From assembly GCF_023008245.1 (NCBI RefSeq), contig NZ_CP090145.1, positions 496,001-560,000 of the forward strand: 64,000 bases of DNA, written 5' to 3'. The position numbers and the translations under genes are program-made. The notes under the pieces are model-generated. The model was not told the origin of the DNA and ran no database searches. It saw nothing but the letters and a program-made list of their open reading frames with translations. This document shows positions 55,548 through 63,159 of this stretch, one piece after another. Source of the stretch: Flavobacterium sediminilitoris. Its GTDB lineage: Bacteria; Bacteroidota; Bacteroidia; Flavobacteriales; Flavobacteriaceae. Within the stretch, counting starts at the first letter, position 1. The number at the start of each line of letters is the position of its first letter.

Positions 55548-55646
55548 AATTTATTTTTGAGCAATATAGAAAACTCCTTTTCTTATTTCTGTTATTGACT
55601 TGTTAATAATTGTTATTTAAAATTTTAAAACTTAAAATCAAAAAAA

Positions 55647-55654
55647 TATCTTTG
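55647..55654 (+). promoter_or_regulatory. Predicted -7 promoter box of the SpoU gene
   Basis: TATCTTTG ends only four bases before the ATG at 55659, so the transcript would be leaderless or nearly so. Confidence 0.5.
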
Positions 55655-55658
55655 CACC

Positions 55659-56186
55659 ATGAGAAAGTTAGCCAACGCAGAATTAGACAGAAAGAACATA
55701 GAAGAATTTAAAGAAGCTAAAAAAACACCTATTATTGTTGTTTTAGACGATATTAGAAGTTTACATAATATTGGTTCCGTTTTTAGGACTTCTGACGCTT
55801 TTTTAATTGAAAAAATCTATTTGTGTGGTATTACTGCTATTCCTCCTAACAAAGAAATTCACAAAACAGCACTTGGAGCCACTGAAACGGTAACTTGGGA
55901 ATATGCTAAAGATGTTTTAGAGGTTATTACTAAGTTGAAAGAAGAAAAAGTAAAAATCTATTCTATTGAGCAAACAGAAAAAGCAGTAATGCTTAATGAT
56001 TTTACTGTAGCAAATAATGAAAAATATGCTTTAATTTTTGGTAATGAAGTGAAAGGTGTTTCGCAAGAAGCCATTAACGAAAGCAATGGAGTGATTGAAA
56101 TTCCACAAGTGGGCAGCAAACATTCTTTGAATATTTCGGTTAGTGCTGGAATTGTTATTTGGGATTTGTTTCAGAAATTGCAATAA
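55659..56186 (+). CDS. SpoU/TrmH-family RNA 2'-O-methyltransferase
   Basis: This 175-aa protein has the three SPOUT motifs: LDDIRSLHNIGSVFRTSDAF (motif 1), YALIFGNEVKGVS (motif 2) and IPQVGSKHSLNISVSAGI (motif 3), the last with the trefoil-knot SAM site. There is no extra RNA-binding domain. It probably modifies tRNA or rRNA; which position cannot be told. Confidence 0.93.
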   Translation: MRKLANAELDRKNIEEFKEAKKTPIIVVLDDIRSLHNIGSVFRTSDAFLIEKIYLCGITAIPPNKEIHKTALGATETVTWEYAKDVLEVITKLKEEKVKIYSIEQTEKAVMLNDFTVANNEKYALIFGNEVKGVSQEAINESNGVIEIPQVGSKHSLNISVSAGIVIWDLFQKLQ

Positions 56187-56206
56187 GATTAAAATAGTTT
56201 GAACTT

Positions 56207-56245
56207 AAAAAAACCTCTTTTAAAAAAATTAAAAGAGGTTTTTTT
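56207..56245. terminator. Bidirectional terminator
   Basis: AAAAAAACCTCTTTT / AAAAGAGGTTTTTTT stem between the convergent SpoU and Asp-box genes. Confidence 0.85.
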
Positions 56246-56269
56246 AAGAAGTTACTGTTAAAACTTTAT

Positions 56270-57364
56270 TTATAACTCTATTAAAACCGAACGACCGTTA
56301 TAACCTACTGCTATTATTTTTGTTTCAGAAATAAAAGTTACATCATTCCATCCCGCTACTACAAAATCGTGTTCTACACGACTCCATGTATTTCCATTAT
56401 CTTTAGAAAGCATTAAGAATTCTGGGTTACTTAAATCATTTGCTTTATTTCTTCCTACAATACAAATTGCTTCGCCTTTATAACTAAGTCTTGATATACG
56501 ATTATTAAAATCTGTATCCACTAAATTCCAAGTTTCTCCATTATCTATAGTTTTATATAACTCTCCTAGTTCTGAACTGCCATTAATTACCCCATTATTT
56601 CCCACTAAAAATCCCAAACTTCCCACAATATTTACATCAGTAGTTTTAATATTCCCTGAAATAGTATTTTTATTCCAAGTATCTCCTGCATCTGTACTTC
56701 TAAGAATCGTACCATTATTCCACAAACCACCTGATATCAAAATAGTATTTGTAGATGAAAATTCAATACTTGTAAGTTGGTTATCTATTAAAAGACCGCT
56801 TAAAACAGTATCGCTTTCTGTTGCATCAACCCAAGTATTTCCTGCATCAATTGTTTTATATAATACTCCATTTGCATTTTTAGACCCAACAATATATCCT
56901 GTATTAGTATTTGAAAAATTAATATGAGACATAAAAAAATCATCTGTCGCAATTTCTATTCTTTCCCAAGTAGTTCCCCCATCAATTGTTTTTAAAATAA
57001 AATTAGCCGTTGTTGTAACATAAGCAACTGTAGGTGACGCTGCATACACACTAATTGCGTAAAATCCTGTATCAGAATATATTGAATTCCATGTTACACC
57101 TCCATCTGTGGTTTTCAATATAATTGCCGTGTCATTTGCAGCATTTAATGTTACGTCTCCTCCTACAATATAGCCTACTGTTTCATTAGCAAAATATACA
57201 GCGTTTAATTCCTTATTTGTATTGGTAGCTATTGTAGCCCCTACGATACTTGTTGATGTCCCTCCATCTGTATCTCCATTATCTGTTTCAATACTGTTAT
57301 CTGACGAGCATGCACCAAATAGTAAAGGAATTAATACTAACTGTAGAATCGTTTTTTTATTCAT
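56270..57364 (-). CDS. Ycf48-like beta-propeller lipoprotein with Asp-box repeats
   Basis: This 364-aa lipoprotein (lipobox FGACSSDN) contains six Asp-box repeats of the form S/T-x-D-x-G-x-T-W: KTTDGGVTW, KTIDGGTTW, KTIDAGNTW, RSTDAGDTW, KTIDNGETW and LSKDNGNTW. This matches a six- or seven-bladed propeller of the Ycf48/sialidase-like class. Catalytic sialidase residues are not evident, so a structural or binding role on the cell surface is more likely. It is the last backbone gene before the RHS array. Confidence 0.88.
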   Translation of the reverse strand: MNKKTILQLVLIPLLFGACSSDNSIETDNGDTDGGTSTSIVGATIATNTNKELNAVYFANETVGYIVGGDVTLNAANDTAIILKTTDGGVTWNSIYSDTGFYAISVYAASPTVAYVTTTANFILKTIDGGTTWERIEIATDDFFMSHINFSNTNTGYIVGSKNANGVLYKTIDAGNTWVDATESDTVLSGLLIDNQLTSIEFSSTNTILISGGLWNNGTILRSTDAGDTWNKNTISGNIKTTDVNIVGSLGFLVGNNGVINGSSELGELYKTIDNGETWNLVDTDFNNRISRLSYKGEAICIVGRNKANDLSNPEFLMLSKDNGNTWSRVEHDFVVAGWNDVTFISETKIIAVGYNGRSVLIEL

Positions 57365-57447
57365 TTTATTTATCTTATTTTATTAGTTCAAGAAATATTG
57401 GTTTATTCTTACAAAAATAAATTATTATTTTAATAAAGCAATTTGAT

Positions 57448-57791
57448 TTATACATCATAAGAATATTCATATTTTCTTAAAGTATTATCACTGTTTGTTT
57501 TCCAAAAAGTCTCTGAAATATTCCCATTGAATAGAGCTTTTGTTGGATCATTATAACTAATTTAAAAGCAAATAAATCGTCCTCAGTGGTAATGTCATTA
57601 ATGCTTTTCAGCCAACCTCTCATGTTATAGGTATAATGTACTTTTTGTAGTCCTGTAGCACTTGGGCTTACATTGATTCCACCTACTTTTTTACTGATCA
57701 ATTGTCCTAGTTCTTCATAGGTATTTTGGATAATAAGCTGTTCTGGCAGACTGTTTATTTGTTGTTTGTGTTGGGTTACACATGAGTGCAA
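57448..57791 (-). pseudogene. RHS mid-region fragment with a frameshift
   Basis: The first part is RHS repeat sequence: LPEQLIIQNTYEELGQLISK, GLQKVHYTYNMRGWLKSIND and DDLFAFK. There the frame shifts; reading the other frame gives SYNDPTKALFNGNISE-like residues and ends YEYSYDV at a TAA (57448-57450). One A missing from an A run near 57558 explains the shift. No RHS core or toxin follows. The fragment abuts the IS110 remnant at its upstream edge. Confidence 0.75.
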
Positions 57792-57949
57792 TATCAGCCT
57801 GTAAAAATGTCCCTGAAATTAGAGAGTATTTCTTAAAAAGAGTTGCAGAAGGAAAAAACAAAATGTTAGTGAGAAATAAATTGGTTCACAGAATATGTGC
57901 TTGTGTAAAACAAGGGAAATTATATGAAAAATCTTTTAAAAAAAAATGA
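57782..57949 (+). mobile_element. IS110-family transposase, C-terminal remnant
   Basis: 55 codons read MSAISACKNVPEIREYF, LKRVAEGKNKMLVRNKLVHR and ICACVKQGKLYEKSF. This is the end of the Transposase_20 domain of IS110/IS116 transposases (the segment AEGKxxxxxxNKLxxRIxACVKxG). The DEDD catalytic part is missing, so the element is dead. It starts exactly where the minus-strand RHS fragment ends. Confidence 0.75.
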
Positions 57950-58006
57950 AATTTACCTTGCTTAAATCATAGTAATCTTTAACACACAAGATCTTAGTTT
58001 TTATCA

Positions 58007-58053
58007 TTTTAAGGCTTTATATAACAGGAAAAGGAACGCAATATTGCGTTCCT
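58007..58053. repeat. GGAACGC hairpin repeat, copy 1
   Basis: TTTTAAGGCTTTATATAACA then a palindrome with core GGAACGCAATATTGCGTTCC. The 47 bases are identical to 59888-59934 and nearly so to 62352-62398. It lies after an immunity gene on the minus strand and could act as a terminator. Confidence 0.85.
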
Positions 58054-58145
58054 CTTTAATACCTATTTCTATTTTTTTATTGATTATCAAATCATTAATC
58101 TCCAATAAAAGTTGTATTACTAAATCTGAAACATTACCGACAGCT

Positions 58146-58610
58146 TTACCTAATTTTTATTTCTTCATTTATTCTTTTTGCCAATTCTAAATTTTTTTTC
58201 AAAAAAATACCTTCTTCATGATATTTAGCAAAGTATTTTTTAGCTGTTATATCTCCTAAATCAACACTTATTTTTAGATGATCAATAGCAAATTTTGAGG
58301 TTTTTGGATCAATTTTGGTAATAGCTTTGTAATCAAAGACACCATCATTATTTAATTTAATAGTTATTCTATAAATATCAAAATAAGCATCTGCATTATT
58401 ATATTTATATGCCATTATTAAAGAATATGGTAGAATTGATTCATAATTTTTTTCTTTTTCAAAGAAAAGACTTAGCTTAGAATATGTATAAACATTACCT
58501 GTTAAGATTATTTCATTCTTATAATTTACAAGCTCTTCTTTTCTTATAATTTCCTTATCTTCACAGGAAATTAAAATAATTAATGTTAATAATAATATTT
58601 TAATTTTCAT
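58146..58610 (-). CDS. Putative immunity lipoprotein of the caspase-like cassette
   Basis: This 154-aa lipoprotein (lipobox LIILISCED) has a helical mature part (YESILPYSLIMAYKYNNADA, DLGDITAKKYFAKYHEEGIF) reminiscent of Sel1/TPR helices. It starts two bases after the restored stop of the decayed toxin gene, as expected for an immunity partner. No family is recognised. Confidence 0.6.
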   Translation of the reverse strand: MKIKILLLTLIILISCEDKEIIRKEELVNYKNEIILTGNVYTYSKLSLFFEKEKNYESILPYSLIMAYKYNNADAYFDIYRITIKLNNDGVFDYKAITKIDPKTSKFAIDHLKISVDLGDITAKKYFAKYHEEGIFLKKNLELAKRINEEIKIR

Positions 58611-58612
58611 AT

Positions 58613-59812
58613 TTAATCATAGTTTTTTATTGTATTAATCAATTCATCGTTATTGTAAACATTCCACACATCATCATCTCCTTCACTATCAATTCCTCCT
58701 TCCCAATTTATTCCTAAAAACCCTCTTACGATATAAAGCCCATTTGGGGCTATTACAGTTACCCTTCTATATCATCAGATAAATTTCTAGCAAAATTAAT
58801 TCGCTCATTTTTTCTAACTCTTCCAGTATTACATGCTTTTAAAATTAAAGTAAAATCACCTCCATTTTCAATAAAATCTTTCCATTGAGGAGACAATGCT
58901 TCCAATAATTTACTCAATTCTTCAGAACTCCTAATAGTCCCATTTGGACCTAATATATTATCTGCTCCTCCATGGGCATATAAAATGAGTGTTCTTTTCT
59001 TTATGGTTTTATCACTATTGGCAATATCCCATAATTTAGAATCCTTTTCTTTGTTAAAAAATTCAATACATGTCCATTGCTCTTAATTGATGATTTATTC
59101 TTTTTAGGATCTCCATTTTCATAAATTTCATCTATACCATTTGAAAAAGTACCCTTCTCGGTATTTGTCCAATGTGTAGTTCCACTACCTGAGGCATCCC
59201 ATAAATCTTTCATCCAACTTGGCATTTCAAAATTAGCCCCACTAGGGTCTTTCTAATATATAGGATTATTATCAAGAGTATTATATGGAGAATAATCAAA
59301 ATGCACTACAGGATCTTGCACTACCCATCTTACAATTGCTGGATCATATTGACGCATATCCATAGACATGTTAAGTCCTAATTCATCTTGAAGCTCAATC
59401 CCATTGAACTTATATTGATAAGCATTAGAACTATTATGCGTTTCATGTTTTAGTCCAAAAGGATAATAATGATTTTCCTCTAATATTGAGCTTGTAAAAT
59501 ACTCTATACAATTTGAAGGTACTCTAGGCTTACAATAGTATTGTAATTCATTTCCTAAACTACCATTTTTATCTATATCTGAATAACTGACTCTTACGTT
59601 TCCTAAATGATCAGTATAATTAAAAACATAGCTGTAATTGTTTACTTCATATTTTACATAGCCCTCAGCATGTGGAAAAAATTGTAATACATTGTTTTTG
59701 TATTGAAAGCCTCCTGCTAAATAATTGGTTTGGGTTACGTTAGTTGCTTCATTCACTATTTTGCTTACTTTTTGTCCTGTTGCATTGTAAATATAGGTAA
59801 TAGTATACTTTT
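58613..59812 (-). pseudogene. RHS tip with caspase-like toxin domain, three inactivating lesions
   Basis: The RHS core is intact from YIYNATGQKVSK to DYSPYNTLDNNPIY (readable as 59253-59756). An amber TAG at 59253-59255 then interrupts the frame before KDPSGANFE. The toxin continues (59001-59225: SWMKDLWDASGSGTTHW), shifts near 59072 and goes on as LILYAHGGADNI and LKACNTGRVRKN. It shifts again at GGG 58762-58764 to end VWNVYNNDELINTIKNYD at TAA 58613-58615. The His (AHGG) and Cys (KACNTG) pair resembles clan-CD cysteine peptidases. Standard core residues [11 protein letters not shown] are replaced by VRWVVQDPVVH. Confidence 0.7.
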
Positions 59813-59887
59813 AAAAAATATTTTTAATACAAAAAAGCCATCACTAATTCTGATACACGAGGTCGACTTTTTTACCATCTTCTTCGT

Positions 59888-59937
59888 TTTTAAGGCTTTA
59901 TATAACAGGAAAAGGAACGCAATATTGCGTTCCTTTT
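59888..59937. repeat. GGAACGC hairpin repeat, copy 2
   Basis: Identical to copy 1 over 47 bases, palindrome 59910-59937. It lies directly upstream (minus strand) of the caspase-like RHS tip. Confidence 0.85.
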
Positions 59938-60006
59938 CTATGCTTTCTTCAATTAAGCTTTGTATATCATTGTATTAGCAATTATAAAAACAGGTATCAC
60001 TAACTT

Positions 60007-60081
60007 TGAAACATTACCCCTTTTTACAGAGTGGTTTTGCTTTATTTACTTTGTGGGCACAAGCAAGATGCTTGCGCCAGC
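60007..60081 (-). repeat. 75-bp inverted repeat, copy B
   Basis: Exact reverse complement of 30501-30575. It contains the GCAAGATGCTTGC palindrome and joins a beheaded XRE end (60092) to the hairpin repeat. Confidence 0.85.
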
Positions 60082-60091
60082 GTGGGATGAT

Positions 60092-60229
60092 ATGGCTCTA
60101 ATTAAAGACAAAGAGTTATTTAAAAAATTTGAAGTTATTCAAGATATGAACGAAGAAGATAAAGCTATGATTATTCGTTTTTTGGATTTAAATATTAGAG
60201 ATTATAAAACTAAACAAGCTTATAAATAA
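60092..60229 (+). pseudogene. XRE-family regulator C-terminal remnant
   Basis: 45 residues (MALIKDKELFKKFEVIQDMN, EEDKAMIIRFLDLNIRDYK) match the helical C-terminus of flavobacterial XRE regulators; the DNA-binding domain is absent. The N-terminal 44 residues of the longer frame from 59960 come from the 75-bp repeat. Its stop overlaps the next small gene (TAATG). Confidence 0.65.
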
Positions 60230-60384
60230 TGTTTACTATTATTATTCCTCTTGTTGACCCTACAACAATTAAAATCCCTTCAGGTGATAATCCTACAGTA
60301 GCACTACTTGTGGTTTTTGCTGTGTTTGGTATTGCTGTTGTTGGTTTTAGTTTTTATAAACAATATCAAAAAGAAAAAGAGTAA
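60229..60384 (+). CDS. Small single-pass membrane protein
   Basis: 51 residues: MFTIIIPLVDPTTIKIPSGD, then a transmembrane helix (VALLVVFAVFGIAVVGFSF) and a basic KQYQKEKE end. It overlaps the XRE remnant by one base and is followed by a strong terminator, suggesting a once-functional regulator/membrane-peptide operon. No family is known to me. Confidence 0.6.
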   Translation: MFTIIIPLVDPTTIKIPSGDNPTVALLVVFAVFGIAVVGFSFYKQYQKEKE

Positions 60385-60396
60385 ACAACTCTTATA

Positions 60397-60434
60397 AAAC
60401 AACAAAACCACTCGATTGAGTGGTTTTGTTGTTT
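60397..60434. terminator. Terminator between the small gene and the convergent immunity gene
   Basis: AAACAACAAAACCACTC / GAGTGGTTTTGTTGTTT, 17-bp perfect stem with loop GATT. Confidence 0.85.
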
Positions 60435-60454
60435 CAAAAATTATTTTCAATTCC

Positions 60455-60973
60455 CTAAATACCTACTGTAGTATTATTTATTAATTCCCAGTTCATTTTA
60501 TTGCAATCATACTTAAATATGATAGTTGAACCTCCACCATTAGAGAAATTATATTTACCATCACTATAGGTTATAATAAAATCTATTATAAAAATACTTA
60601 ACTGATTTTTACTTAAAGTTGAAGAAACCTTCCAAGCATTAATACCTTTTTTTAATATTTTTTTATTCTTCTTTTCGTACAGATTAATTTCTTTGAAATT
60701 ATTTGTGACGGGTTTATATTTGTCTAAATGAAAAGGGTTATGATTGTTATCTATTAAATAAATATTTTCCAATCTGTTTTTATATTCAGAGATGTAACTC
60801 TTCCAATTTTCTGTTTTTATATCTTTTTTTAATTCTTCATTATAATGTTTATAAACTTCATTTAGTTTAATTACAACAGCAGAATCTAGCATTGTTTTAT
60901 AGTTATCGGTATTATTTTGAGAAAACAAACTAAGATTTATACCCAAAAACAATATTAAAATTTTAAATTTCAT
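60455..60973 (-). CDS. Putative immunity protein of the first JAB cassette, secreted
   Basis: This 172-aa protein has a signal peptide (ILILFLGINLSLFSQ). The mature domain has lysine-rich helices and strands ending NGGGSTIIFKYDCNKMNWEL, which resemble an NTF2-like or DUF fold, not identified. It starts five bases after the restored toxin stop at 60979-60981. Confidence 0.6.
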   Translation of the reverse strand: MKFKILILFLGINLSLFSQNNTDNYKTMLDSAVVIKLNEVYKHYNEELKKDIKTENWKSYISEYKNRLENIYLIDNNHNPFHLDKYKPVTNNFKEINLYEKKNKKILKKGINAWKVSSTLSKNQLSIFIIDFIITYSDGKYNFSNGGGSTIIFKYDCNKMNWELINNTTVGI

Positions 60974-60992
60974 TTTATTTATTTTTTAGGCG

Positions 60993-62015
60993 TTACAAAA
61001 TATTTTTGAGGAACTGTTGCAATAACTCCTGTATTATTATATATATATATACAGTACCATTACTTCTCGCAAAAACATAATTAACTTTACTATCGCTATT
61101 TGCTATATCTCCTCCCGCATTTGAAGGAGCTTTTCTAAAGTACCCGTTAGATGAACTACCTCCAATTGTTGATGAAGAACCTGCAAAACTATTATTATTA
61201 CCTCCTGTAGAATTTGTTCCACTCGGATGTGAATGAAATGTGGATTCAGTTTTATAACCCGACAAAGTTATACTTGCTTGTGTACTTGTTAAAGGGTCTG
61301 TGACAGGTCCTGGTGTTGCTTGTTCAACTGTTCCATCAAGTTTAATTACACCACCATATTCTCTATTGTTTTCTGGTTTTGTACCACCACTACCATCATC
61401 TTGATTAACAATATCTACCATAGTTTGTCTATTCTCTGTACTTCCTTCAATCTCTACACTATTTTCATAGGCAATATTATTAGATTCAAATGCCTCTGTA
61501 TTACCTGAATTATTTTTAATAAAATCTATAGTTTCATTTCTCTGCTTCTTAGTTATACCAGCAGATGGTGCACCAGAATCAAAGCGACTGCTTTTAGTTT
61601 TTATAACATAAACCTTATTATCTTCTTTACCATCATTACCAATATTATTTCCATCTTCATCAATAAAAATACCATCTGGAGCCATACCATCAGGGTCTAT
61701 AAAAGATATTGGATTATTAAAAGCGTAGTTATATGGTGAGTGCCTTCTCATTTGTTCCGCCAGCGGATCAATATTCATCCACCTACCTAAAGCAGCATCA
61801 TAATTCCTAGCTCCGTAATCATACATATTCAACCCTAACTCTGCCTGTAGTTCTTTACTGTTGTATTTATACTGGTAATTTGGTTGATTTGTTCCTTCAT
61901 TGTATCCAGTATGTTTCAGTCCAAAAGGATAATACTGATTTTCTTCTAGTATTGAGTCTGTAAAATACTCTATACAATGAAGGTACTCTAGGCTTACAAT
62001 AGTATTGTAATTCAT
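60993..62015 (-). CDS. RHS core tip with JAB-like metallopeptidase toxin domain (frame-disrupted)
   Basis: The RHS core is clear: [54 protein letters not shown] and [17 protein letters not shown]. The toxin domain (residues about 110-340) contains FHSHPSG and a downstream [17 protein letters not shown], matching the HxHP...SxxD pattern of JAB/MPN metallopeptidases, as in RHS-linked JAB toxins. The last residues after VYIY are out of frame: deleting one TA unit gives [19 protein letters not shown] and a stop at 60979-60981, just before the immunity gene. The 5' end is decayed. Confidence 0.72.
   Translation of the reverse strand: MNYNTIVSLEYLHCIEYFTDSILEENQYYPFGLKHTGYNEGTNQPNYQYKYNSKELQAELGLNMYDYGARNYDAALGRWMNIDPLAEQMRRHSPYNYAFNNPISFIDPDGMAPDGIFIDEDGNNIGNDGKEDNKVYVIKTKSSRFDSGAPSAGITKKQRNETIDFIKNNSGNTEAFESNNIAYENSVEIEGSTENRQTMVDIVNQDDGSGGTKPENNREYGGVIKLDGTVEQATPGPVTDPLTSTQASITLSGYKTESTFHSHPSGTNSTGGNNNSFAGSSSTIGGSSSNGYFRKAPSNAGGDIANSDSKVNYVFARSNGTVYIYIIIQELLQQFLKNIL
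61038..61051. repeat. (TA)7 dinucleotide tract inside the JAB toxin gene
   Basis: Seven TA units in the coding strand after GGTACTG. With six units the reading frame runs through to the immunity gene; with seven it ends early in a different frame. Confidence 0.85.
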
Positions 62016-62320
62016 TCCCTAAACTGCCATTTTTATCTATATCTGAATAACTGACTCTTACGTTTCCTAAATGATCAGTATAATTAAACACATAGCTATA
62101 ATCTCCTTAATTATATTTTACATAACCCTCAGAATGTGGAAAAAACTGCAAACATTGTTTTGGTATTGAAAACCTCCTGCTAAATAATTGGTTTGGGTTA
62201 TGTTGGTTGCTTCATTCACTTTTTTGCTTACTTTTTGTCCTGTTGCATTGTAAATATAGGTAATAGTATTGGTGCCTACAACTATTTTTATAAGTAAAAA
62301 AGCTATCACTAATTCTGATA
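62016..62320 (-). pseudogene. Decayed 5' part of the first JAB RHS tip
   Basis: The sequence is RHS core DNA in pieces. 62118-62309 encodes TNTITYIYNATGQKVSKK and TNYLAGGFQYQNN, then a 2-base loss (ACAATGTTTGC for ACAATGTATTGC) shifts the frame. A TAA follows in AAATATAATTAAGGAG, and 61897-62091 restores FNYTDHLGNVRVSYSD before another 2-base loss (CTTCATTG for CTTCAAATTG) near 61983. The cassette therefore cannot be read through from its 5' end. Confidence 0.75.
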
Positions 62321-62583
62321 CACGAGGACGACTTTTTTATCATTTTCTTCGTTTTAAGGGCTTATATAACAGAAAAAGGAACGCAATATTGCGTTCCTTT
62401 TTTATGTTTTTCTTTAATTAAGCTTTGTTTCTCAATGGATTAGCAACTATAAAATGGTATTACTAACTTTGGAACATTACCTATTTAGTGAGGTTTATGG
62501 GCTTTGTAATGGGTTTGTGGATTGAGGCGAAACAGTTAGGAATCACCTTTAACTTTGTGTCGTTAATCAAGAAAAACATCAAT
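62321..62583. other. Spacer between two RHS cassettes
   Basis: 263 bp containing hairpin repeat copy 3 (62352-62402) and a diverged copy of the DNA found at 59938-60016 (CAATTAAGCTTTGT... to TTAGTAATACC-like sequence). No intact gene. Confidence 0.6.
62352..62402. repeat. GGAACGC hairpin repeat, copy 3
   Basis: Palindrome 62373-62402 (AAAAAGGAACGCAAT and its complement), with the flank TTTTAAGGGCTTATATAACA, slightly diverged from copies 1 and 2. Confidence 0.85.
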
Positions 62584-63159
62584 TTAATTACAATTTGGAT
62601 AGAATATTTTTTCTTCATATTCTATATTTGATTCATAAGCTTCATAATAGGCTTTAGATTCCATAATGTTATCCAAACAATTTACATTACTAATATTTTC
62701 TTTACAAAATATAAATTTAAGAAAAGGATAATTTGTAAATTTTTTACCAAAAGTTATTTTACCACTTTTAACTAAATGTTCAATTTTATAATAATTATCG
62801 CCAATTTTTTCTTTATTATATAATTTATCATTCTCAGTTTTTGTTAAATTTTTAACCTCTGAATAATCAATAAAGAGAATGTCAATATTATTAACTCTCT
62901 CATAATCATAATAAGCTGTACCAATAGAATATGGCTTATTAGGAGATTCAAATAATAATTTGCCATAAATTGAATCTTCAGAATAACTACAAATTAGTAA
63001 ATCAAGATTATAAGTTTTCAACTTATTTAAACTATCTGATATTGATTTAATACTTGTAGTGTACTTTTTAGCATTAATAAGATTTGAGTTTCTATTTTCA
63101 CAGCTAGTTATTATAAAAAATAAAATAACTATTTTGGCATAGTAAAAGGTTTTTTCCAT
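62584..63159 (-). CDS. Putative immunity lipoprotein of the second JAB cassette
   Basis: This 191-aa lipoprotein (lipobox [11 protein letters not shown]) overlaps the end of the RHS-JAB gene by 31 bases. The mature part is lysine/asparagine-rich ([37 protein letters not shown]) and unlike the other immunity candidates. No family is recognised; immunity is inferred from position. Confidence 0.62.
   Translation of the reverse strand: MEKTFYYAKIVILFFIITSCENRNSNLINAKKYTTSIKSISDSLNKLKTYNLDLLICSYSEDSIYGKLLFESPNKPYSIGTAYYDYERVNNIDILFIDYSEVKNLTKTENDKLYNKEKIGDNYYKIEHLVKSGKITFGKKFTNYPFLKFIFCKENISNVNCLDNIMESKAYYEAYESNIEYEEKIFYPNCN

Noticed and set aside
59730..59978. Plus-strand frame of 82 residues
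   Set aside because: Antisense to the RHS tip and to hairpin repeat copy 2; only the repeat keeps it open.
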